DNA from: Lysobacterales bacterium
Lineage (GTDB): Bacteria > Pseudomonadota > Gammaproteobacteria > Xanthomonadales > SZUA-38
Assembly (NCBI GenBank): GCA_028285525.1
Contig: JANQOZ010000090.1
Location: forward strand, 62,001 to 126,000
Length of the DNA: 64,000 nucleotides
Direction: 5' to 3'
The notes below the pieces were generated by a model. It ran no database searches and was not told the origin of the DNA. It worked only from the letters and a program-made list of their open reading frames with translations. Made by a program: the position numbers and the translations under genes. This document shows, in pieces, positions 9,627 to 18,037 of the stretch; within the stretch, counting starts at the first letter, position 1; each line of letters begins with the position of its first letter.

Positions 9627-10163
9627 ATGTCCGCGCCTGCTAATCCACCTGAGGAAGGGTCCCGGGAAGGCGCCGACCCGCTCTGGTCGGCCCTCTACGA
9701 TCGCCTGAAGTCGATTGCCGTAGCGCAGCTCGCGGCGGAGTTCAGCCCGGGCGCCCTGCAGCCGACCGCGCTGGTGAACGAAGCCTGGCTGCGCATGGCA
9801 GACCTGAAGCTCCAGTGGGAAAGCCACGGCCATTTCCTGGCCATGGCGTCCCGGGTCATGCGCCGGGTGCTGGTGGACCAGGCGCGAGCCAGCAAAGCGG
9901 GTAAGCGCGACGCGCGCCTGCGCGTCACGCTCACCTCACAGCTCGGCAACGAGTCGGCGGTTGACCTGCTGGACGTCCATGAGGCCCTCAAGGCGCTCAC
10001 CGTGGAAGACCCGCGCAAGGCTCAGGTGATCGAAATGCACTACTTTGGCGGCATGACCTATCCGGAAATTGCGCCGGTGCTGGCGGTGTCGGAGGCGACA
10101 GTCAAGCGCGACCTACGCACGGCGCGGGCCTGGCTGACTGCTGAGCTGTCGAGCCACCGGTAA
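9627..10163 (+). CDS. ECF-type RNA polymerase sigma factor
   Basis: This 178-residue protein has sigma-70 regions 2 and 4. Region 2 contains LQPTALVNEAWLRM and HFLAMASRVMRRVLVDQARA, typical of the ECF group found beside protein kinases in Xanthomonadales and related bacteria. Region 4 has EMHYFGGMTYPEIAPVLAVS followed by TVKRDLRTARAWL, the -35 recognition helix-turn-helix. The kinase gene starts 4 bp after its stop, so the two are almost certainly one operon. Kinase-linked ECFs are known to be activated by phosphorylation rather than by an anti-sigma factor, and no anti-sigma gene is present here. The large secreted protein divergent to it is a plausible target, which is inference. Confidence 0.9.
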   Translation: MSAPANPPEEGSREGADPLWSALYDRLKSIAVAQLAAEFSPGALQPTALVNEAWLRMADLKLQWESHGHFLAMASRVMRRVLVDQARASKAGKRDARLRVTLTSQLGNESAVDLLDVHEALKALTVEDPRKAQVIEMHYFGGMTYPEIAPVLAVSEATVKRDLRTARAWLTAELSSHR

Positions 10164-10167
10164 CCAC

Positions 10168-12849
10168 ATGAGCGATCGTCCAGCCCAGCCGAACAGCCCC
10201 GAAGGAGAACCCCAGCGGATCGACTTCGACACGCTGGACCGGCTGTTTAACGAGGCGCTGGAGTTTCCGCAGGACCAATGGCCCGCCTTTATCGCCGAGC
10301 GCTGCGCTGCCGACCCGGAGGCAGGCCAGCGGCTGCTGGCCATGCTCAATGCAGACCAGGCGCATGACACCCGGTCGGATCCGCTGGGCAACGCCATCTC
10401 GGATCAGCGCAGTCACCTCAATCCGGTGACACACCCCGAGATGATTGGTCCTTACAGAGTGCAAGAAGAGCTCGGGCGCGGCGGCATGGGCGCGGTTTAT
10501 CGAGCCACCCGCCAGCACGAGGGCTATGAGCACCAGGTGGCGATCAAGCTGCTGCACGCAGGCGCCGCTCCAGGCGTGCTGCGCGACCGGTTCCGCACCG
10601 AACAAGCGGTGCTGGCCCGCCTGCGCCACAGCGCCATCGCCGGCCTGATCGACGCGGGCGAAACGGACGATGGCCTCCCCTATGTCGCGATGGAATACGT
10701 CGCCGGAGAGAACCTCACCGACTTCGCGGCGCGCCGGCAGCTCAATGAGCGTGATCGGGTCAAGCTGTTCATCCAGCTCTGTGGCGCGGTTCGCTACGCC
10801 CACAGCAACCTGATCGTGCACCGGGACATCAAGCCCGACAATGTGCTGGTGGACCCACAGGGCATGATCAAGCTGCTCGACTTCGGTATCGCGAAGCTGC
10901 TGCCTACCGACGGCGGTCAGGACGCTGCCGGAACCCTGACCCGAGCCGGTGCCATGACGCCAACCTACGCCTCCCCAGAGCAGGTGCGCGGCCAGCCGAT
11001 CACCATCGCGTCCGACATCTATTCGCTCGGCGTTCTGCTCTACGAGCTGCTGACCGGCGAACTGCCCTACGTTGTTGACAGCAGCGCCAGCACGCTGGAG
11101 CTGGAGCGGCAGATCTGCGAAACCGATCCCCTGCCCCCCAGCCGGCGCTTGATCACCGGCGAACAGCCAGCCGACGGCGCCAGCGCCGTCAATCCAAGGC
11201 GGTTACGGGGAGACCTCGACCGTATTGTGCTCAAAGCGATGCGCAAAGAGCCGGAGCGCCGCTACGACTCCGCAGCGCAGTTCGCCGAGGACCTCCAGCG
11301 TTTTCTGGAAGGCCGGACGGTCTCGGCCCGCCCCGATTCGCTCGGGTATCGCCTGCAGAAACTTGTCTCGCGCAATCCACTGGGCGCCGCAGCCACCGCC
11401 CTGCTGCTCGTGAGTCTCCTGGCGTTTACGTTCACCACGCGGTGGCAGTCGCTGCGGATCGAAGCCGAGCGCGACACGGCGAGGCAGGAAGCGGAGGCGG
11501 CACGCCAGGTGGCGGACTTCATGGTTGGCCTGTTCGAGCGATCTGACCCGCGCACCAGCGATATGAAGGAGGTGACGGCCCGAGACCTGCTGGACGAAGC
11601 GGCGTCAACGATCGATCAGGAAATGGCGGCTGCACCGATCAATCGCGCGCGCCTGATGCACATCATCGGCATGGCCTACGTCAACCAGGGCGACTACTCG
11701 GGCGGCCTGGTGCTGATGGAAAAGGCGCTCAATGTGCGCCGGGAAGTCTTCGGAAACGACAGCCTTGAGGTCGCCGATTCGCTCAACCGCATGGGCAACT
11801 TCCACCGCGAGTTCGGCCAGCCGGAGGAGGCGGAAACGGCGCTGCGGGAAGCATTGGAAATCCGAGAGCGCTTGGCATCTGGCCCGGACACAGACCTGGC
11901 CGACTCCTACAACAACTTCGGCCTGTTCCTTCGCGGAAGCGGCAAATACGAGCAGGCCATCGAGATGCTCAACCGGTCCCGGCAAATGCACGAGGCGGTT
12001 ACCGGCCCCGACTCGCTCAATCTCGGGGCTCCGCTACACAATCTCGCACAGGCTCACCACGCGCTCGGCGAATATCGGCAAGCCAAAAAGCTGCTGGAAC
12101 GCTCGCTGGAGATCAAGCGCAACCAGGGCATGGAAAACCGGGCCACCTACGCTAATTCGCTGGCGGCTCTTGCAGCGGTTGAAACCGACCTCGGACTCTT
12201 CGATACAGCGATCGAGCACCGCGCATATGCGCTGGAGATTCGACGAACAGCCTTCGCGGAGGCTCATCCAAGCCTGGTTGCGGGATTAACAGGGATGGCC
12301 GCCACGCTGATTGCCGTCGAGCGCCTCGACGAGGCTGAGGCACTGCTCGATGAGGCGCTGCCGCTTGCCGAAGAAATCTCACAGACCCAGGTGGCACGGG
12401 TACAGATGCAGATCGGAACCTTGCTGATGGCGAAAGCCCATTTTCCGCAAGCCGTTGTGGCGCTGGATTCCGCGTTGGCGACTCGCGTAGACCAATTGGG
12501 TGAGACCCACCCAGGCGTCTGGCGAGCTCGCCACAAGCTTGGCAAGGCGCTCCTCGCTGCGGGGCAGCTTGTTGAGGCTGCGACAATGCTGGAGCAGGCG
12601 CATCGATCGATCACTGACAAGCTGCCGGACAACCACCCCGAGACGCTCGCGTCGACCGTGGCCTTAGCCGCTCTTCAAGAGGCGCTGGGCGAGCTCTCGG
12701 AATCGGAACGTCTGGCGAGATCCGCCGCCAGCCAAACGCCCTCGGAAGCGTCCTGGCTGGCGGACAAAGAGATCAAGCGCGCAAGGTCGATACTGGCGCG
12801 AATTGCCGGTGAAGACCTGGCAAAACACCTTGAAAAAACCGCCGGTTAG
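10168..12849 (+). CDS. Membrane Ser/Thr protein kinase with C-terminal TPR domain
   Basis: The 893-residue Hanks-type kinase has all key residues: glycine loop GRGGMG (103-108), Lys127 in VAIKLL, catalytic HRD (218-220) in IVHRDIKPDN, DFG (238-240) and an activation-loop YASPEQ. A single transmembrane helix follows at about 405-424 (LGAAATALLLVSLLAFTFTT). The rest, about 450 residues, is tetratricopeptide repeats (for example AETALREALEIRERLA and AKKLLERSLEIKRNQG), a likely periplasmic sensor or docking region. Translationally close to the ECF sigma gene, it probably phosphorylates that factor. The tmRNA promoter overlaps its last codons. Confidence 0.92.
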   Translation: MSDRPAQPNSPEGEPQRIDFDTLDRLFNEALEFPQDQWPAFIAERCAADPEAGQRLLAMLNADQAHDTRSDPLGNAISDQRSHLNPVTHPEMIGPYRVQEELGRGGMGAVYRATRQHEGYEHQVAIKLLHAGAAPGVLRDRFRTEQAVLARLRHSAIAGLIDAGETDDGLPYVAMEYVAGENLTDFAARRQLNERDRVKLFIQLCGAVRYAHSNLIVHRDIKPDNVLVDPQGMIKLLDFGIAKLLPTDGGQDAAGTLTRAGAMTPTYASPEQVRGQPITIASDIYSLGVLLYELLTGELPYVVDSSASTLELERQICETDPLPPSRRLITGEQPADGASAVNPRRLRGDLDRIVLKAMRKEPERRYDSAAQFAEDLQRFLEGRTVSARPDSLGYRLQKLVSRNPLGAAATALLLVSLLAFTFTTRWQSLRIEAERDTARQEAEAARQVADFMVGLFERSDPRTSDMKEVTARDLLDEAASTIDQEMAAAPINRARLMHIIGMAYVNQGDYSGGLVLMEKALNVRREVFGNDSLEVADSLNRMGNFHREFGQPEEAETALREALEIRERLASGPDTDLADSYNNFGLFLRGSGKYEQAIEMLNRSRQMHEAVTGPDSLNLGAPLHNLAQAHHALGEYRQAKKLLERSLEIKRNQGMENRATYANSLAALAAVETDLGLFDTAIEHRAYALEIRRTAFAEAHPSLVAGLTGMAATLIAVERLDEAEALLDEALPLAEEISQTQVARVQMQIGTLLMAKAHFPQAVVALDSALATRVDQLGETHPGVWRARHKLGKALLAAGQLVEAATMLEQAHRSITDKLPDNHPETLASTVALAALQEALGELSESERLARSAASQTPSEASWLADKEIKRARSILARIAGEDLAKHLEKTAG

Positions 12850-12860
12850 TCCAATATACT
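12830..12860 (+). promoter_or_regulatory. Candidate ssrA promoter
   Basis: TTGAAA (12830-12835) and TATACT (12855-12860) are good -35 and -10 matches, separated by a somewhat long 19-bp spacer. They sit about 50 bp before the mature tmRNA 5' end, leaving a short leader for RNase P processing. The -35 box overlaps the kinase coding end. Confidence 0.5.
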
Positions 12861-12907
12861 AACTATTCGTCGTGGTTTGCTGCCGCAGGGGTAGTGAACC
12901 CACCCGT

Positions 12908-13270
12908 GGGGGCGTACTGGCTTCGACGCCGGTCGCGAAACCGCAAGGTGCATGCCGAGGACGCAAGGATCCTCGTTAATCCCGTTGCAAACTTATAGTT
13001 GCCAACGACGACAACTACGCACTCGCCGCCTAAAAACCGGTAGTTTGCCGTTCCACTGATGCCGTGCCTGTGCGGCGCAGATTCGGAACGTCACCTTTCA
13101 CAGGATCGCGATGAAGCGCGCCCGGCGTGGATTCGTTAAAACCTATCCGGGACCGCTGTGCGTTTTCCCCGCCGTCAGGTAGCGCCCAGTTAAATTAAAG
13201 GACGGCTAAGCATGTAGATCCTGAGGCAGAGGACTGACGGACGCGGGTTCGACTCCCGCCGCCTCCACCA
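12908..13270 (+). ncRNA. ssrA: Transfer-messenger RNA (tmRNA)
   Basis: tmRNA rescues stalled ribosomes together with SmpB. The 5' end GGGGGCG pairs over seven positions (one G-U) with the 3' CGCCTCC before an encoded ACCA. The T-arm GGGTTCGACTCCC is intact. The resume reading frame is at 13001-13033 (GCC AAC GAC GAC AAC TAC GCA CTC GCC GCC TAA) and encodes the tag ANDDNYALAA, one substitution from the E. coli tag. The length is 363 nt. The gene is complete, so if the downstream block integrated here it restored the 3' end. Confidence 0.97.
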
Positions 13271-13281
13271 ATACACCTTCC

Positions 13282-13308
13282 AAAGCCGTCTCCGGACGGC
13301 TTTTTTTA
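13282..13308 (+). terminator. Rho-independent terminator of ssrA
   Basis: A perfect 9-bp stem AAAGCCGTC / GACGGCTTT with a TCCG loop (13282-13303) runs into a T-rich tract (TTTTTTT to about 13307). It lies 12 bp after the tmRNA CCA end. Confidence 0.9.
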
Positions 13309-13445
13309 TCTCTGATTTGAGCTGGTTATTTCAACGTAGCATTTCACAAAACCCGAGCCCATCCAGGGACAACAAGCCGTTCTTAGGGCGACCATTGGTG
13401 TACCTCCAGCAGCTAACACCGTGGAAAAAGCTACAGGTTCTTTTT

Positions 13446-15479
13446 TTAGTTCAATCCTAGTGACTTGAAAGCTGCCTGTCTCAGATCACCGTAAAAAATT
13501 GGATCGACGTGCTCTAGAACATCCGGGCTTACTTCTAGGAAAAGTCGCTTACTCTCAATCGGAATTAATGCACGCTTGGCGCCATTGTCCATTGCAACCT
13601 GCAGTGGTTCAGTAAGAGAGCGAACCGCCTTTACGTTTCCTTGAACGCTCATGTCGCCCATCACGATGAGACCTGCCTGTGGCTGGGCCTTACGAAGTGC
13701 CGAAAACACGGCGACGAATAACCCGACACCGAGTTCCGCTTCGACTTTGTTTCCAATCAAGTCAATTATTTCAACGTGGAAGTCAGAAATATCAACTTCT
13801 CTTGCTACACCGAACTCAGATTTCTTAGCAAGTAGATAACTGAACGCGCGCTGCACCGATTCCTTCATTGAACCTGAAAAGCCGCCGGCCGCCTTAAGCT
13901 TCCCGGTTCCCGAGGAAATCGATACCTCAATTCGATAGAGCCCCACAGTTCCATCGGCACTAACTGCTGCCGCATAGATAGTGCCGGGCGCAAGTGGGTC
14001 GGTGGAGATGAGGTCTTGGCCTCCTTGCTCTGGCACGCCCACAAATTTCTCTTCGCCCGTCTCGCTGTCCTGGTAACTAAAAGACGTCTCGTAATACTCA
14101 AAAGATCCCATCTTTTTGAGCTGCTCTTTCACTCGTCGCCGTCCCTCGATAGCAAGCGAGAGAATCTCTTCGAGTTCCGTCGCGGAAACTTCGCCATGTG
14201 GATACATGATTTTCATAAGCCCTGAAACGGTTCTTCTGACGGCTTTCCTATCGCGAGCGTTCAGGTGTGCGCCCAGGCTAAAGTGATGATCGATTACCTC
14301 AGTGAAATTATGCTTTCGGAGATCACGCAGCGCTTCTGCTAGGTAATCGACCACGAAGCCATACCGATCTGTGAACAAATCATTCCGCATCTTGGGGATC
14401 TCCCAACCCGGCAGGTAGAAATGCAACCGGTCGATAAACGCCATGTCATCTCGGATTACATCCGGCATCGGTGCAAACAAGTGGCCAGTTTGCACCATTA
14501 CATCGATGGGCTGATTGGTATTTCCGAACATGGCGATACCAGCGTAGCCAGCCATGGCTTCGCTGCCGCGCTGGAACTGCCCTGACTCGCAGTAGGTCTT
14601 CAGCGTTGTAATGACTTCCTTGGGCATCTTCTGCAAGTCCGCGATCTCATCGAACGCGACCGCATCCCATATTTGGACCATTCCCTTATGCTTTCCCGAC
14701 ATGTGGCCGAAGAGGTTTGCTACGGTCGTGGGCCCGGTTAGCAAGGCAGAGTATGGCGACAATTCCTGAACCGCATAACTTTTACCCGTGCCCCTCGGTC
14801 CGAGTTCCACAAGATTAAAATTGCGTTCACATAGGGGGATTAATCGCGTCAGAAACATCAGCTTGAGGCGCCGTTCCATCTCTGTTGGCTCGTAGCCCAT
14901 GCTCCGAAGCATGAAGTCAACCCACTCATCGGAAGTGAATTCAGCCCTACCTCGACGATAGTCTTCCAGGTTGAAGGTGGCTAGTTGAATGGGTGTTAGC
15001 TTGGATATCCGAAATGGGGCCTTCTCATCCGAGTCGTCCCAAACCATGTCGATCTGTGCCCAGATCCCACCGGTCAACACCCGATCGAAGTCCCGAACGT
15101 AGTGGTCCGGTATATGCACGTAGCTGTGACCGAAGTTCGTCACCTCTGCCCAGTACTTCGAATCGGTGATACGCACCTTAACCTTGTCTATGAAGGTGTG
15201 CGCTCCTCGTTCCTTGACCAGGCTCTGTGCCTTGGTTGCCTCGTCAGGACGGATGTAGTTGTCCGAAAGCGTGTCATTCACTACCTGCAGGCCCATCTGG
15301 ATTGCTGTCTCGTCCGACGAGGCGCAATATTTGCCCAGCAGATACTCGAGAACGAAAACGGGCACGTTTGCACCGACTTTGACTTTGCGAACCAGGTCCT
15401 TGCGAACGACCTTACCGGCAAAAACGTGGTTTGCCTTGGTGTCCAGGTCATCCCTTGGTTGCTTTGCCGCATCCGTCAT
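13446..15479 (-). CDS. brxL: BREX protein BrxL (AAA+ with Lon-like C-terminal domain)
   Basis: BrxL is the last gene of type-1 BREX operons and is needed for phage restriction; the family forms DNA-binding AAA+ rings. The 677-residue product has Walker A GPRGTGKS at residues 227-234, then QIWDAVAFDEIADL as Walker B, and a C-terminal Lon-like fold from about residue 500 (GLYRIEVSISSGTGKLKAAG ... LIVMGDMSVQGNVKAV). Where true Lon proteases have the catalytic Ser within a PSAG motif, this protein reads AELGVGLFVA, so the nucleophile appears absent and protease activity is doubtful. Its start overlaps the pglZ stop by 4 bp. Confidence 0.93.
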   Translation of the reverse strand: MTDAAKQPRDDLDTKANHVFAGKVVRKDLVRKVKVGANVPVFVLEYLLGKYCASSDETAIQMGLQVVNDTLSDNYIRPDEATKAQSLVKERGAHTFIDKVKVRITDSKYWAEVTNFGHSYVHIPDHYVRDFDRVLTGGIWAQIDMVWDDSDEKAPFRISKLTPIQLATFNLEDYRRGRAEFTSDEWVDFMLRSMGYEPTEMERRLKLMFLTRLIPLCERNFNLVELGPRGTGKSYAVQELSPYSALLTGPTTVANLFGHMSGKHKGMVQIWDAVAFDEIADLQKMPKEVITTLKTYCESGQFQRGSEAMAGYAGIAMFGNTNQPIDVMVQTGHLFAPMPDVIRDDMAFIDRLHFYLPGWEIPKMRNDLFTDRYGFVVDYLAEALRDLRKHNFTEVIDHHFSLGAHLNARDRKAVRRTVSGLMKIMYPHGEVSATELEEILSLAIEGRRRVKEQLKKMGSFEYYETSFSYQDSETGEEKFVGVPEQGGQDLISTDPLAPGTIYAAAVSADGTVGLYRIEVSISSGTGKLKAAGGFSGSMKESVQRAFSYLLAKKSEFGVAREVDISDFHVEIIDLIGNKVEAELGVGLFVAVFSALRKAQPQAGLIVMGDMSVQGNVKAVRSLTEPLQVAMDNGAKRALIPIESKRLFLEVSPDVLEHVDPIFYGDLRQAAFKSLGLN

Positions 15480-18037
15480 AGCAGTTCCCCTACCTCGATC
15501 TCTTCTGACTGCCCGAGAACGGCATCCGTCTCGGGGTCCTGTACGATTATTCGGATCTTTTTGCTGCTATCGCTGCTCAACATCATTCCAATGTTCACTT
15601 CGACCTGAGGTTCAAGAATGATCGTGGCTGTTGCGCGATCGAACTTTGCGTCCGGAGCCATCCCGGCGCGACCGACTTCCTGCCCATCTCCGAGGAGGAT
15701 GACCTTGGCAGCGAGTGGTTTCTGATCAAGTAGGTCACCTGCAAAGGTCAGACGGCAGCCGAATGTCCGATTCGTCAAGATGGCTGGGTAACCTTCAATC
15801 AGGACTTTGGACGTTGTCTGAATGGCGCCTTCAGAATTGGGCATACGAAGCGATATGACAGGTACCACCATTTCCTGGAGGCTACAGCCGCCATGGTGAA
15901 ACGCCAGATCACCGCCAGCTCTAAACACCGCTAGACCCCGGGGAAAGATAAAGTCGAGATCAGTCTGGTAGCCCAACTCGGCGCCCGAGACTCTCACGGC
16001 GGCGGCCGGTGTTTGCCCACCATGACCCGCCCAGCATCGTCGGTGCTGGTCGACCTCATCGCCACCCGGGCGATCCATCAACATATCTTCGGCTTTGCGC
16101 AGTGAGAACTGGTGACCGTGGTCACTGGTTATCACGAAACGTTCGATACCCAGCTTCGATAGCTTTCTGACTGCCCGCGCGATGTTGCCTATGACACTGT
16201 CCATCACCTGGCGGGCGGCAAGCTCATGCCCACCTTCACCGAAAGCGTCGATCTCCTGGGAGCGAACAACAACAAGGCTCGAATCGCCAAGCGCCTTGGC
16301 AACACGCCCTCCGGTCCACAGCAGCAGTTTGTCCAGCAGAATCTCGGTCGAATCGGGACGAATAGCCTTCAAAAGATTCAACCGCTCCCGGAGGGCAGGC
16401 ATTACCTGGTCATCAATTTTCGAAGCAAGCGCGTTCTTATGCTCGACAACCGAATAACTCTTTGAAGCGCCAGGCAATAGTGCGGCCATTCCCATCGGGG
16501 TAATAGAGGGCAGAACGGCTGCCGCAGGCTGAATCTGTAGTTCCTCAGCGCCCGCTAACTGCTCAACCAGATCGACACCCATCTCATAACGCATGGCATC
16601 CACAAAAAAATAGGCGACTCGCCCTCCGGCTGGCTCAACCAACTCTGAATAGATGTTGGTCTGATGCAAGACACCGGTTGTCGACCATGCCGAATCCACC
16701 AATGCATCCGTGAAGCCGTGCGCCATTTCCTTGAGCAGTTCTTCATGATTTGCCCTGGTCACCGTCAAGGCGCGCTCCAATGGTTCCTCTAGTTCATCCT
16801 CCAGCTTCGATACCAGCACCTCAATTGCTCGATGGAGACGATCAACGCAGTGCCAACCTTCCGGTTGCGCGTAAGCCTCGATCCATTTTCTGGCCGAAGT
16901 CGGCATCTTGCCGAGCGAAGGCCGGACTGCCTCTATTGCCGAACCCAACTCGGCCATCAGACGACAGACCTCCCACTGGGCAAACCGACTCAAGAATTCC
17001 GGCTGGTCGACCCAAAAGCTGTGGCCCCGAGCCGCCACCACTTCGAGGGCAGCCGTGAAATCTGCATCAGAGACCAGTGAAGCAGCATGGTGCATCAATC
17101 TCCGTTCCTCGAAACGGAACGTATCGATGCTGCCCAAATTCCTAGGGTCAATTCCGATATCTGCCAAGCCAAGTTCGCTCTCAATGCGATCCGCCCACTC
17201 GATATAGGCCTCACTGTGATTCGTCCGTATGAAATTGACGACCTCAGCGACATGCTTCAGATCATCCTTCCGGGAGTATTTCGGAATAATGTTGAGGATA
17301 TTTGGCGCCACGCACTTAAGGTCCGACCGAAACTCGTTGACCAACAGGTACCGGATTGCCTGGTGTCGTGCTTTATCCAGTGAGGTGCCTTCTTCAATCT
17401 GAAGCCCAATCCGTGACTGAACCAGGCGAAAAAGCTCTGGCTCCGCCAGCTTGGAAACGATCTCCTGATCTTTTTTTTCTGAAGTTAGCCAATGGGTAAT
17501 CAACTGTTCACCCGTGGAACCTTGCAGGACCAGTTTTAGCAGTGACCCGCCACCCGAGTCGCTCGAGCCCAGGTAGCGAACGACATCGGCGTAAGACAGC
17601 GAATCCGGCGACAGCATCTCATCGATATCGCCGTCAGTGTAATCATCCCGGAGCAGACGCCGCGCGATGCTCTTCAACGAATGGCTGGGCGCATCTCCAT
17701 AGACCTGCCCGGCGCGCTCCACTTCCATGAGCACAGAGGTTGCCCGGTCCCTAACAAGGCCAGGAACGTAGACAAGCAAGGCTTCCGGCTTGTCTGCCGA
17801 GACCACGGGTTCGATCCGGGCTTTCAGCGCAAAGAAAGAGCCTTCAAATCGAGCAACATGAGCCAACGTGTCGCTAATACAAACGCGCGGCAGATCCCCC
17901 AGCCCAGTGCCCACTTCCTGCAATTCATTCATGAAAGGAACGAAATCTGACCGGGAGTCATAAAATACTAAGACGCGATCCTTTCGCAAGGCGCTGTCCA
18001 AATGGTTCGAAAGACAATTGTGCAGCTGATGGGTCAT
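15476..18037 (-). CDS. pglZ: BREX alkaline-phosphatase-like protein PglZ
   Basis: PglZ is a core BREX component of the alkaline phosphatase superfamily. The 853-residue protein shows the superfamily metal ligands in VAYFFVDAMRYEMG and in FVITSDHGHQFS. A candidate catalytic Thr/Ser lies in LPSITPMGMAALLPG. The N-terminal ~400 residues are helical and specific to PglZ; the C-terminal ~150 residues are beta-rich and begin after the HHGGCSLQEMVVPVI segment. It overlaps pglX (upstream) and brxL (downstream) by 4 bp each, so the three are translationally coupled. PglZ is thought to work with PglX in modifying or sensing DNA. Confidence 0.95.
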   Translation of the reverse strand: MTHQLHNCLSNHLDSALRKDRVLVFYDSRSDFVPFMNELQEVGTGLGDLPRVCISDTLAHVARFEGSFFALKARIEPVVSADKPEALLVYVPGLVRDRATSVLMEVERAGQVYGDAPSHSLKSIARRLLRDDYTDGDIDEMLSPDSLSYADVVRYLGSSDSGGGSLLKLVLQGSTGEQLITHWLTSEKKDQEIVSKLAEPELFRLVQSRIGLQIEEGTSLDKARHQAIRYLLVNEFRSDLKCVAPNILNIIPKYSRKDDLKHVAEVVNFIRTNHSEAYIEWADRIESELGLADIGIDPRNLGSIDTFRFEERRLMHHAASLVSDADFTAALEVVAARGHSFWVDQPEFLSRFAQWEVCRLMAELGSAIEAVRPSLGKMPTSARKWIEAYAQPEGWHCVDRLHRAIEVLVSKLEDELEEPLERALTVTRANHEELLKEMAHGFTDALVDSAWSTTGVLHQTNIYSELVEPAGGRVAYFFVDAMRYEMGVDLVEQLAGAEELQIQPAAAVLPSITPMGMAALLPGASKSYSVVEHKNALASKIDDQVMPALRERLNLLKAIRPDSTEILLDKLLLWTGGRVAKALGDSSLVVVRSQEIDAFGEGGHELAARQVMDSVIGNIARAVRKLSKLGIERFVITSDHGHQFSLRKAEDMLMDRPGGDEVDQHRRCWAGHGGQTPAAAVRVSGAELGYQTDLDFIFPRGLAVFRAGGDLAFHHGGCSLQEMVVPVISLRMPNSEGAIQTTSKVLIEGYPAILTNRTFGCRLTFAGDLLDQKPLAAKVILLGDGQEVGRAGMAPDAKFDRATATIILEPQVEVNIGMMLSSDSSKKIRIIVQDPETDAVLGQSEEIEVGELL

